Assembly (NCBI GenBank): GCA_944472155.2
Contig: OX235272.1
Coordinates: 104,662,020-104,726,019, forward strand
Direction: 5' to 3'
Source of the DNA: Trichobilharzia szidati
Lineage: Eukaryota > Platyhelminthes > Trematoda > Strigeidida > Schistosomatidae
Length of the DNA stretch: 64,000 nucleotides
This document shows, piece by piece, positions 41,723 to 51,575 of the stretch. The notes under the pieces were generated by a model. That model was not told where the DNA came from. It saw only the letters and a program-made list of their open reading frames with translations, and searched no databases. Within the stretch, counting starts at the first letter, position 1, and each line of letters begins with the position of its first letter. A program made the translations under genes and the position numbers.

Positions 41723-42875
41723 TGTTGTTATTATTGTTTCCTTTAATTCCTAGAGGAACATAGGGCTTCAGCCGTGCGTCTCCATTGCGTTCGGTTCTCT
41801 GCTAACGTTTTCACCTGGCTCCAAGTCTGCCCACACGCTTTCATATCCTCTTCACATGATCCCATCCACTCCAAGTCGCCCTCACACTGACGACCAACTC
41901 GCCGCTTCCCTTTCGGGTTCCACTCGAGTAATGGCTTGTCTAGTGATGTCACTTGATGGTTTCCTCAGAGTATGGCCGGCCAATCCATCTCCATTTCTTC
42001 CTGCTTATTTGTTGCACAATCGGTTCCTGCTAGGTTGGTTCGCTATCAGAGATACCTGTTGCTGATCTTTTCTGACCAGCCATCTGATCTTCAGTATTGA
42101 GCGAAGACAACTGTTGATGAAGGTCTGTAGTTTGTTTGAGATGCTCTTTATGACGCGCCTGATCCTCTGATCCGTATAGTAAGTGGCACTGACTTCCCAT
42201 TTGAGTTGAAAATCCGGATCTTATTTTTCATGCTGAGTACTGTTAATCTCCTCCACACAGACTTGAGAGTAGTGAAAGCTTGTCTTGCTTTTCCGATTCT
42301 TGCTTTGATGTGCTCGTCAGTTCCGCCTGTAGTTGAAACGATGCTTCCCAGGTATGCAGTTTGGTGAAGGAGGTTGTTTCTTTTAGGTTCCTCCCATTTA
42401 TGATTATTGTTGTCTGTCGTTGTTGTTGTTGTCCAGGAATCTTCATCACCTCTGTTTTCTCTATGTTCAGCTGAAGTCCTATCTTTGATGCTTCTTCTGC
42501 CAACTTGTTGCTTTTCACTTGCATATCTTCCAGTTTGTGGGAAATCAGACATATATCATCGGCGAAGTCCAGATCCTCCAAGTTTTTGTGTGAGTCCATA
42601 ATCATTCATTTCTCCGAGAGCTTCTCTACCCATGATGAGCTCCTTTCTTGTGTTGTCTGGTTCCAGTTTGGCGTTCATGTCTCCTATTAGTATTTTAATG
42701 TCACCAGCTGGAGTTTTGTCCATTGTTGCCTGTAGTTGTCTGTAGAATTCTTCTTCCTTTTCGGGGTCTGCGTTGTTTTTGGGTGCATAACATTGTATAA
42801 CTGACACTTTCCTTTCTTTGGAGTTCAATCTGGCGGTCATTATCCTGGGCGCAAAATATTTCGGACAGGCTTGTG
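41723..42875 (-). mobile_element. RTE-clade LINE copy G with internal deletion
   Basis: Subfamily 2 3' end ('ctttaattcctagaggaaca'). Reading minus from 42875: a piece of the APE-type endonuclease (frame 42556-42888: S-V-I-Q-C-Y-A-P-K-N-N-A-D, then I-L-I-G-D-M-N-A-K-L), followed directly at about 42595 by the RT segment N-L-E-D-L-D-F-A-D-D-I-C-L-I-S. The thumb (A-S-K-I-G-L-Q-L-N-I-E-K-T-E-V), the Y-L-G-S-I-V-S-T-T-G-G and I-R-I-F-N-S-N-G-K-S blocks come next. Endonuclease C-terminus and RT fingers/palm are deleted. The FADD box is intact. Confidence 0.88.
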
Positions 42876-43114
42876 GTGATATGCGCACTTATCATATACA
42901 TTCGTATAAAAGGCAACAGACAGTTATGATTGTGACCTGTAAACATTTTGACCTGTATAAATAAACCTTGTGATTTCAGGTTTTCATCATTATCTAACAT
43001 CGTTTCCCACCCAAATAACTGCTTATAATCATACCCATTCAGTCACACCAACCCACAATCTGTCATACTCGCCAGCGACGAAATTCGCTGGTATCAGTCG
43101 CGCTAGAGCGTGCA
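42876..43114. other. Interval without recognised gene
   Basis: No protein-like frame other than readthrough from RTE copy G. Confidence 0.4.
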
Positions 43115-43365
43115 TGAATTGAATCGAATTCATTCAGTGGCCATCAGATTTCTCGGCTCACAGTGGGTTAGTGGTCTACGAGCTCACTAGCCTTGTAACC
43201 GGAAGGTGCTGGGTTCGAACCCTGTCAGTGGGTGCGTACTGCTGAATAGTCTAAACCGACAAGACAGCTGTTTGGCGGTACTCCCCTCATGGGGTTTCCA
43301 ATGGTTCTCTTACTGATCTCAGCTCATGATAAATTCCTGTAACCAGTCAAATCAAACCTCTACAA
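43115..43365 (+). repeat. SINE family A
   Basis: 'acagtgggttagtggtctac' (A box), 'ggaaggtgctgggttcgaac' (B box), a hammerhead-derived part degraded to 'tgctgaatagtctaaaccga', then 'gatctcagctcatgataaat'. Contains the 4-nt insertion CTAG at 43190. Confidence 0.78.
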
Positions 43366-44073
43366 ACCAATATTAAGAAAAGTCGTAATTTTTTATATAG
43401 TTATCTTTTATATAAATATCTATGATAAATGCGTGTCTCCGAAATGTGTTGCGTAAATACAATAATTACACCTTTCAGACAAATTACAACTTATTATTAT
43501 TGTTTTATCGATATTTGGTAGGTACTGATTTGAAGGACAAATATTTCGTTACCACCTGTTCATTCTCTTTACTTATCCCTATTACCTTTTTTTTACGGAT
43601 AACACTTTAACCCACCCTGTTATATGCATGTAGGATTATCTTAGTGCATACGTGATGGATGCACCTTATCCTATACTAATTGTCCTGACATTATACAATG
43701 CCTGTATATTTATTTAGCTATATACCTGTGACCTGAAGATCTAATTTATCTCTATTGATTGGTTTCAATTAAAGTCATGGCATGGTATTAGGTGAGTTAA
43801 ATTGTTGCCTAGATGGATCAGCGGGATCTCCCTCAAGTTCGGTATACATATACATATAAACATTTCTATGGCTTGATAAGAACTTTTTCTTATCAATTTT
43901 TGATATGATATGAATTAATATGTAATAATTTACACCCTTAATATTCATTTAACTGGTGTATATTTTCTGCTGACACCCCGTGTAGTTTTAACACAAAGTG
44001 ATTTGACATCTCTATTAGTAATTGGCCGGATGATGTTCCTCCCTAAACTCAAACTAAACACGCATCATTTCAG

Positions 44074-44321
44074 ACGTCCAAACGTTGTCAACTAGACCGG
44101 TAAGCCACAAGAGCCGCTTATTGTGTAAGGATCCCCGTCGATTAATTGTTGCTGAACCGAAATGTTCAGTCTATGTTGTTGATATGATGACTGCTAGCAT
44201 GGATATTGGAGACGCCTTTATTTCAAGAAGAAACTACTTGGTTTGTTCTGGGGATGAGGCTCTGTGGAAATACCAACCAATACTCACTGAGATACAGTTG
44301 CCTCCAGTTGACAGGAATTAA
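44074..44321 (+). CDS. Orphan exon-like ORF (weak)
   Basis: Acceptor-like 'aaacacgcatcatttcag' ends at 44073. A frame of about 82 codons follows to TAA at 44319-44321. The peptide includes K-D-P-R-R-L-I-V-A-E-P-K-C-S-V-Y-V-V, A-F-I-S-R-R-N-Y-L-V-C-S and I-L-T-E-I-Q-L-P-P-V-D-R-N. It does not match any retroelement frame in the window. It could be a real terminal exon, a remnant of another transposon, or chance. Nothing supports a function. Confidence 0.25.
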
Positions 44322-44439
44322 ATGGGATGACATGCAATTCACTATTAGTTACCATCAATCAAGTAGCATCATATTAACTCGAAATCGTTGTCGATACATG
44401 CATCTTAGGAAATAACATGTTAACAGGGTATAAGACTTA

Positions 44440-46215
44440 GGCACTGTGGTAGAGTACAACTCCATTATGGATAAGATTTTATTCTGATAAATCACACAGT
44501 GTAGCATTATATAGTAATATTAACTGATGACCACACGTTTCGAGCACAAATTATTGCTGCTCATAATCATATCAAGTCACTCACTCACACAACTTTCTTG
44601 CTTCATTTATATACATGAGTGGAATTAATGATTAGGCAATTGAATACAAATCAATATGGGATAATATACATTCAGAAATAATAATATGAGTGTTATTGAT
44701 CAAATACAATCAGATGGGAAATAAGACGAGTGTTTTTATAGTCAAAATAAATAAGTAACTTGTTAGAATGTTATAATGCATGTGAATTGAAATAGAATTT
44801 TCATATTTTTTATTATCCTCCTGTGATTTGACTGACTGGTGGTAATAGTATCTTCCATATCTCTGGTATTCGCTTTGATGAGTCGCTTCTATTGCGCACA
44901 TGTTGGGTGTAGATTCGATAAACCAGGCAGGATTCAGTGATTAGTCTCTCTCGCTCTCCCCCTACTTGCATTACTTCTTAGAACTTTAACCCTCTCCCAC
45001 CCACCCTATTGTGTGGTTGTTTGTTAATGCATGCAGTGCAACGCGGTGCTAAGCTTTTTTCTAAATTACTCATCTGCCTTCTCGGGGTCAACCATTCTTA
45101 CCTTAGCTAAATTCTTATGTTCTGATAATCTGATCACCCCTGCCTACTAGTTTGACCTATCTAGTTGACTTAACTGACAGTCATTGCAAGGTACTTCGTA
45201 AATTATACTATTTTGTCTAATTGGGTCAACCGGGTATTTTAGCCTGCCTGAGTGAGTTTGTAGGTTTGAATGCCACCCTAATTCCTGTTTTATTGAGAAT
45301 CCTACCTAAGACCCCAGATGACCACTCCTTATATGGTGTGACAGTAGATGCTTAATATTCTCTCTGATTTATGTTATAATTATTAGTTTTCCCATTATTT
45401 TTATTTTGCTTTTGACCTTTATTGACATTCCTGATAAAATTTATAGGATAGTTATCCAACACCAACGCCTCTTCTATCTGTTTCATTTCATCGTTTAGGT
45501 CTATTTTGTGCTACGTAGTTCTAAGTGAGTAGAGAGAGAGGTTGATTACTGAATCCTGCCTGGTTTATCGAATCTACACCCAACATGTTCGCAATAGAAG
45601 CGACTCATCAAAGCGAATACCAGAGATATGGAAGATACTATTACCACCAGTCAGTCAAATCACAGGAGGATAATAAAAAATATGAAAATTTTATTTCAAT
45701 TCACATGCATTATAACATTCTGACAAGTTACTTATTTATTTGACTATAAAAACACTCGTCTTATTTCCATTCTGACTGTATTTGATTGATAACACTAATA
45801 ATATTATTTCTGAATGTACATTATCTTATTCATTATAATAAAGGTTTTTGTATTTCCCAATGAATGAAAAACAAAACTATATTGTTTTTACTGACGTTTC
45901 GCTATTTAATGCTGCTAATAGCTTTATCAAAGTGTTATTAAACCGGAATTTACAAAATCTCAGCATATATATAACAAAGAGATAAGGGGTGAGAAAATAG
46001 ACGTAGGTCAAGTTAAAAAGACATATTGAAAGTTATATTGATTTTTTTCAAATGTCTAATCATCAATTTCACTCATGTATATAAATAAAGTTTAAAAAAT
46101 TGTGTGAGTGACTTGATATGATTATAAGCAGTAATAATTTGTGCTCGAAACGTGTGGTCATCAGTTAATATTCCTGCATAACACTACACTGTGTGATTTA
46201 TGGAAATAAAATATT
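44440..46215 (-). mobile_element. PLE with long inverted ends and inner insertion
   Basis: 44440-44955 pairs inverted with 45525-46215, apart from 45836-46034. Inside (44960-45520), reading minus, are the linker (L-N-D-E-M-K-Q-I-E-E-A-L-V-L-D-N-Y-P-I-K-F-I near 45440-45490) and decayed GIY-YIG sequence ('aatgcatgcagtgcaacgcg' region). The identical C-terminal stretch E-Y-Q-R-Y-G-R-Y-Y-Y-H-Q-S-V-K-S occurs in both arms (44815-44880 minus, 45600-45660 plus). RT is missing. Same family as 7865-10420. Confidence 0.82.
45836..46034 (+). repeat. Family T terminal block inserted in a PLE arm
   Basis: Interrupts the right inverted end of the surrounding PLE; the left end lacks it. Nearly identical to 6235-6410. 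It has no coding capacity, so it must have been moved by another element's enzymes or arrived as a solo terminal repeat. Confidence 0.65.
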
Positions 46216-46514
46216 ATCTATAAATTTAACAGAGACCTGCCATTTCGATGCAATAAAGTCAATCAGAATGGAACTCAGAATAATTTCAACAAACAACTTA
46301 TAGGTTTGAACTTTATTTGAAATCTCCGAACTGTCAACAACAAGAAAATATTCAATGAGAAAATAATCTTCTGTTAATTACTTCCTACACAAGTTATTAT
46401 AAAAAATAATCGGTAGTCTCTGCGGAACACATCTGACAGTAGATACAATGGATTACGTTTCTGTACAAATTATTTAAAGAATGACTTCAAAGTACAAAGG
46501 ATTACTTTACATCT
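46216..46514. other. Interval without recognised gene
   Basis: AT-rich sequence. No ORF or shared repeat was noticed. Confidence 0.4.
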
Positions 46515-46619
46515 GTTAGAGACATAAATATAGGTTAAAGAACCCCTGGAAGACCAGAGAATACTGCATAGCTTTTTCGTCCCAGTTTAGGACTTTTCAG
46601 TATCACGCACTCATCAGGG
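46515..46619 (-). repeat. SINE family A, first part (split by foldback)
   Basis: 'ttaaagaacccctggaagac', 'ttcgtcccagtttaggactt' and 'atcacgcactcatcagg'. The remaining part starts at 46943. Confidence 0.7.
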
Positions 46620-46942
46620 GTTTTTGGTGTGGTTGTGTTCTGTGAGCTGGATAGTTTGGTTGCGAAGCTTTCATTGCTCTACTGAGCAACATCTTCAGCG
46701 CATACTTCACCTCCTAGGAGGTGAAATGTCACACGAAAACAACCAATCACGTTCAGGGTTACTAGAAGAGATGACTAATAAACTCATAGAGAATTCTAAA
46801 AGCTCACTTCACATCGAAGTATGCGCTGAAGATGTTGCTCAGTAGAGCAATGAAAGCTTCGCAACCAAACCATCCAGCTCAGAGAACACAACCACACCAA
46901 AATCATCCACCTGAGCTACAAATCTTCTCTATTATATCTAAC
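46620..46942. mobile_element. Foldback insertion (about 86-bp inverted arms) in SINE A
   Basis: 46625-46712 and 46818-46905 are almost perfect inverted repeats ('caacatcttcagcgcatact' and its complement). The ~100-bp centre is the 3' coding edge of a PLE (M-T-N-K-L-I-E-N-S-K-S-S-L-H-I-E-V region, compare 57882-58190 minus). 'actcatcagg' stands at 46608-46617 and again at 46944-46953, a likely 10-bp target duplication. The unit is two head-to-head PLE terminal blocks with everything else lost. Confidence 0.75.
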
Positions 46943-47400
46943 TCATCAGGAGTGCAAATCCAAATCCTTCTGGTCACAATACAAGCTCATAGGCCACTGA
47001 GCCAACGAAATCCTGTCTAATAGCTCATGATTTCCAACTTCTGCTAATTTATGCACGATATAGCGCGACTGGTACAAGTCAGTGTAATCGGTGACGAGTA
47101 TTCGTCCTCACACCCAACCTACCATAACCTACTGGTCACGAATTCCCACTAGAACACCAGGTAACTAGCTGCCTACTTGAATAGGGTCAGTCACTAGTAA
47201 GCATCAGATTGATATTCAAGTGTTGGTGGTTTGCAGGGGTTTAATTTGATTGGCTAAAAGTTTTATAACAGGTTTCAAATTAGGACGAAAAAGCCATCCA
47301 GTACTCCCTGGCTTTCCAGCGGTTCTCTTACTAGTGTCCGCTTGTGATCAAACCTATTACCGGTGAAAAACTTGCATGCCAACACTTGCTAGTTAATTTT
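46943..47400 (-). repeat. SINE family A, remainder plus a second partial unit
   Basis: 'catcaggagtgcaaatccaa' (B-box area), 'ctcataggccactgagccaa' (A-box complement), then 'cacgatatagcgcgactggt' and a unit ending 'ggtttcaaattaggacgaaa', consistent with tandem Sm-alpha-type units. Confidence 0.65.
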
Positions 47401-47464
47401 TTATTTATTTATTAATATTTTCTATGAGTGGTTTGTAAGGACTAGATTTGTTTTTACGAGTTGA

Positions 47465-48005
47465 TCACGGATTGATATCATTAAAAGTACCATTGAAAAC
47501 CAGGGAGTACTGGACAGCTGCTGTTTCATCCTAGTTTGGGAATTATCGGCAGTACGCACCCACCACAGGGATTCGAACCCAGGACCTACCGGTTACAAGG
47601 CAAGCAAGCTCGTATACCATTCAGCCACTGGGACCCAATTCCTCAATGGCCATCCCATGAATTCTAACTTCTAACAGTTCATGATTTAGCGCGACCCCAA
47701 CCATTGTCGTCGGTGGGATATCCATCCTCACATGTGACATTTGGATGGACCTCACTGGTCGCAACTTCTCACTAGAACTCCAGGAAACTCCATCCTGCAG
47801 CAGGTCACTAGCGAGCATCAAATTAATTTTCTATGATTGGTTTCTAAGGATTAGATATGTTTTTACGAGTTGATCATGGATTGATATCAGTTAGAGAACC
47901 ACTGAAAACCAGTGAGTAATGGACAGCCAGCCGTTTCATCAGCCTAGTTTGGGAATCATCGGCAGTACGCACCCACTGGGGTTTGAACCCTTGGGATCTG
48001 ATGAC
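47465..48005 (-). repeat. SINE family A, tandem units
   Basis: Unit 47465-47830 is complete ('acccagtactccctgg'-type tail, 'ggattcgaacccaggaccta' B box complement at 47570-47590, 'ccattcagccactgggaccc'). A second unit starts at 47850 and stops near 48000 against RTE copy H. Both have 'tagtttgggaatyatcggca', a mutated hammerhead core. Confidence 0.78.
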
Positions 48006-48034
48006 CCGATCTTCATTTCTCATAGTGATTCCAC

Positions 48035-48480
48035 TTAAGCGTCAGCCTGGAATGCGGTGTCATTCAACGGTATTCTCGGCTTGTACCCAATCCATCTCCA
48101 TTTTCTCCTACATTTCTGTTGAGCGATAGGTTCTTGGTTGGCTTGTTCCCAGCCAGAGTTTCTTGTTGCTAATTATTTCTGGCTGGCCATTCGATCTTCA
48201 TTATAGAGCCAGTGAAGTCAGCTGTTGATAAAAGTCTGCAGCTGGCTGTTGGAAATGCTTTTCGTGGCACGCCGGCCAAGTTTCTGACCCATATAGAAAA
48301 AGCGACTGACTTGACATTTGTGTTGAAAATACGAATCTTCTTCTTTATGCTGATTGCTTTGGCTACCTGGGAAGCCTTCTCAGACTCATACATTGTACGT
48401 ACATTCCAAGTCCCCATTCATTACTTGCTTTAATCGAGGGAATATACATCGGCTGACCGACTGGCTTCCCGAAGGCTGGC
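48035..48480 (-). mobile_element. RTE-clade LINE copy H with very large internal deletion
   Basis: The minus frame 48169-48417 starts M-G-T-W-N-V-R-T-M-Y-E-S-E-K-A-S-Q, the typical N-terminus of the RTE endonuclease. After A-K-A-I it jumps to S-I-K-K-K-I-R-I-F-N-T-N-V-K-S-V, which belongs to the far C-terminal region. The rest of the endonuclease and all RT are missing. 48418-48480 is probably 5' untranslated sequence, making this the only RTE copy here with its 5' end. The 3' end stops near 48035. Confidence 0.85.
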
Positions 48481-48569
48481 TTTCACCAGGTGACGTCATT
48501 CTGCCTCAACGATTTGAGCAAAGAATAAGTTTGCTTTTTATATATTTTTGCATTTTTAATGTTTTCCTT

Positions 48570-48690
48570 GTGCGTTGAAGTTTCTCCAGCAATTTGAATG
48601 GTTTTGGGGGATGGGGTCGCTAGCCATACGCGTAACCCTCCCTAATTTACCAGGGATCGAGACTGGCTAGGAAACAAGCAAGCTAGTAAA
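48570..48690 (-). repeat. SINE family B fragment
   Basis: 'gttgaagtttctccagcaat', 'atggggtcgctagccatacg', 'taatttaccagggatcgaga', the 3' half of a family B copy. Confidence 0.55.
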
Positions 48691-48767
48691 CTAGGCTAGG
48701 TTATATTTTATTAGGTGATATTAAAAAGAAAAATACAATTAAAACAGTCGGTCCCTTTGATAAATTT

Positions 48768-49700
48768 GAGTAGGGTATTTAGAAGACAAATTTCGTGAGA
48801 TGATATCGTCATTTCGTAGTTTCTTTACAACCGCCTTACAACTAACATGGTTAACAATAATAAAATAAAGTTCATGACAATTACTCAGTTATATATAAAA
48901 AATAGTACACACTAATGATCAATCATATTTAAATAGGTCATGTAGTCCATCATAGTAGGTGAAGGTTGAAGTCTATTGTACCAAAGAAAGCTATCTTTAT
49001 TAACCTACCTACTATTCAAGGGTGACCAGATTATGCAGTCGATAGCTCAAAGACACTTTAGTCAGCCATCAAACGCACATTCTACGCCACATCTCCTTTT
49101 CTCACATGCTGAACATTTTCGATCCCTGTATCTACAATTAAAGGACGAAATTCTGTGAACTCGACTTCAAACTGTATCTACAGGTTCACCTGCAGCTGCG
49201 GTGACACCTATATATGTAGAACCAATAGAATGTTACAATGTCGTCGAAAAGAACATGCTCCACAGTGGTTACTAAATCATATAGAAAATCCCAATGTGAC
49301 TAATCTGAATAGAAATCCAGCATCATCCATTGCAAAACACTTATTAATGTCAGGTCACAAAATCAATATTAATGACTGTTTCACAATTATTTCATCACAT
49401 AACTCTAAATCAAGGTTGGTTATTGAAGGTGATGGAAGCACTTTGGATTAATCACATACAGCCTAAACTGTGTGTACAAAAAGCAATAGACTTCAAAATT
49501 CGCCTACCATGTTGGACTACTTGACCTATTTAAATATGATTGGTCATTAGCATAGTATGTACTTTTGTTTTTTATATAACTGAGTAATTGTCATGATCTT
49601 TATTTTATTATTGTTAACCATGTTAGTTGTAAAGCGGTTGTAAAGCAACTACGAAATGACGATATCATCTCGCGAAATTTGTCTTCTAAATGCCTTATTC
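48768..49700 (+). mobile_element. PLE GIY-YIG fragment between ~190-bp inverted ends
   Basis: 48768-48960 and 49513-49700 are near-perfect inverted repeats ('gagatgatatcgtcatttcg' against 'cgaaatgacgatatcatctc'; 'tttaaataggtcatgtagtc' against 'gactacttgacctatttaaa'). Only the endonuclease end of the protein lies between them. It is one of the clearest inverted-end PLEs here. Confidence 0.88.
49155..49451 (+). pseudogene. PLE GIY-YIG endonuclease fragment
   Basis: 98 codons: N-C-I-Y-R-F-T-C-S-C-G-D-T-Y-I-C-R-T, C-R-R-K-E-H-A-P-Q-W-L, I-A-K-H-L-L-M-S-G-H-K-I-N. The expected Y-I-G-R is Y-I-C-R. A frameshift near 49430 leads to W-I-N-H-I-Q-P-K-L-C-V-Q-K-A in another frame. RT is absent. Confidence 0.8.
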
Positions 49701-49868
49701 AGAAATAGAATTGTAATTTGAAATTTATTCACAGTGATGGAAACACTCAGTATGACTAGAGGAAAAATACGGATCATGAATTTCACGAGAAAAAAAATGC
49801 AAACTAAACAAATGACCTTTTGAAACAAAGGCAGCAAAAAATTAATTTAGTAATTAAAATTAACTCAC

Positions 49869-49985
49869 AGAAAATCACAATTTGTATCGCCATAAGTGAA
49901 TAACACATGCATAGTCTTTTTCGGTTCTATCCAGATTAGATAACCAGTTTCAGCGCATAAATGGGCAATATCTGTATGAAATCCC
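49869..49985 (-). CDS. Internal exon of the unidentified minus-strand host gene
   Basis: On the minus strand, acceptor 'cttttatcctgatatattcag' (last base 49986) opens 117 nt with a single open frame. The peptide is G-F-H-T-D-I-A-H-L-C-A-E-T-G-Y-L-I-W-I-E, P-K-K-T-M-H-V-L-F-T, Y-G-D-T-N-C-D-F. A consensus donor CT|GTGAGT follows. The two leftover bases plus the first base of the 39215 exon make CTA (Leu), so the exons splice in frame. The intron would be 10.65 kb and consists almost wholly of retroelements. No similar sequence occurs among the repeats. Upstream exons were not found in the rest of the window. Confidence 0.6.
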
Positions 49986-50149
49986 CTGAATATATCAGGA
50001 TAAAAGAGTAGAAAGATGAGTTGTGTTTAATATAACCGGACGCTTTGTGGAAATGTAAACAGTAATTGAAATATAACGAAAATATTAATTCAGATATTTA
50101 GAAGACAAAAGATCTGAGCAAGGAATATTCTTCTCGGTACTTCCCTCTC

Positions 50150-51060
50150 CTGGCTCTACAATTACATAAGTTTATATATATCTATATACACAGAATATTC
50201 TAGAATAGTTGTCAATAACAATATTGGTGTTTTTTGTCTCAATACTATCGATTTGTTAAGATCACAATGGAATGACCACAGTTCAAGAAACATGCATAAG
50301 TCACAATAAGCATAAAATGAAATAGTAAACAGAATATCAAATAAAATTAAGGAAATTTCTACAACAAAATTAAGGAACATTAAAACCTCGATGGCCGGTC
50401 AGCTGGGTAAGGAAAGAGTCTGAACCAATTTATTCTCGTGGATACATAAATTACGCTCGTTAATTTAGATTCTAACAGTTAGCCTCAGCAGTATGTAATA
50501 GACAAACGCTCTTAAGGTAAAATTAAGCTTAGTTAGTTGATATACGGTAGATGACTTTGAAGGCCTTGTTTATATCGTTTTTGTGTTCTATACCTATGAG
50601 ATGAGACAGTATAGAACTATGAATGGACTTTGTTTCGCCCTTACTCAACCACCTTGCAGGATGGTGTTTGGAAATCCAACGAGAAAAACGCCTAATTGCA
50701 CGGCCTATGTAAATGGCCTCGGAAGAACATTAAAAGTGATAGATACGCATAGAGGAGGCAAAACTAGGTAGTTTGTCTTCACCTTTCAAAAGTAAAATAG
50801 ATGTGGTTTTGAAGATACAGCATACTTCAGCAACACTGAGTACTCTCTTTACTGCCACATGCCTAAGAGGTTATATCAATATCTAACCGACGTTTTTTCC
50901 TGAGGAACTGAAGTTGTTAGAATAAGGCTTTTTCAGAAGTGCAGGTGGTCTGGTCTGCCTTGACTTTTGATTCATATTCTTATGGCTGAATTTTTCTGGG
51001 TAACCGCTCTCACTCAGTAACTGTTTAATAATATTAGGCTCTTCGTTAAGACATTAAAAT
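50150..51060 (-). pseudogene. PLE, linker to C-terminus, decayed
   Basis: Minus frames: Q-L-L-S-E-S-G-Y-P-E-K-F-S-H-K-N near 51000-51040, C-C-I-F-K-T-T-S-I-L-L-L-K near 50790-50830, L-P-S-F-A-S-S-M-R-I-Y-H-F, Y-I-G-R-A-I-R-R-F-S-R-W-I-S-K-H-H near 50660-50710, S-I-L-S-H-L-I-G-I-E-H-K-N-D-I-N, and F-K-V-I-Y-R-I. Stops interrupt all frames. 50100-50170 resembles the end block of the 30001-31879 element ('ctggctctac'). Confidence 0.75.
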
Positions 51061-51239
51061 TGCATTCATTGGTTTATCAAACTACGTTTTAGCGGGAGAA
51101 TTTTCCAGAATGGAAGCGGCATGAATTGTTTACCTCCAAAATTATGTAATGTAAAGCCGTTTTAAAACAGGATTGAAGTGTACCTCAATTTCAAAAAGAT
51201 ATGGTTTAAGCGAGATCTACCGTTAGCTATGATCATGTT

Positions 51240-51575
51240 CATTAGAATATATGTGAAAAAATTCGGCACTGTAGTAGTATGTAGTTCTATATTTATTTAT
51301 TTTTAGATATATCACACAGTGGAGAGACAGTATTATTATTATTTACTGGATGAAGATGCCTATCGAACACAATTTATTTCATTGTGCATAATCATTTCAT
51401 CAATTATAATCTCACAACTTCAAAAATTTCGTTTTATAGTTTCGTTCTTTATTCTTTCCCATTCGTCATATGGGTAGTGGTAGAATTTTTCAGATGTCCG
51501 ACTGGACAGGTGTTGAATCATTCCTAATACACGTATTCTCTTCAGTTGATTCGATAAACGAAGCTTCAGTTATCA
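51240..51575 (-). pseudogene. PLE C-terminal end, truncated
   Basis: Same family as 6411-6885. Terminal block 'tcactggatgaagatgccta'-like (51340-51370), then minus-strand E-A-S-F-I-E-S and T-H-L-S-S-R-T-S-E-K-F-Y-H type codons. It ends at 51575 where an opposite-strand PLE begins. Confidence 0.65.
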
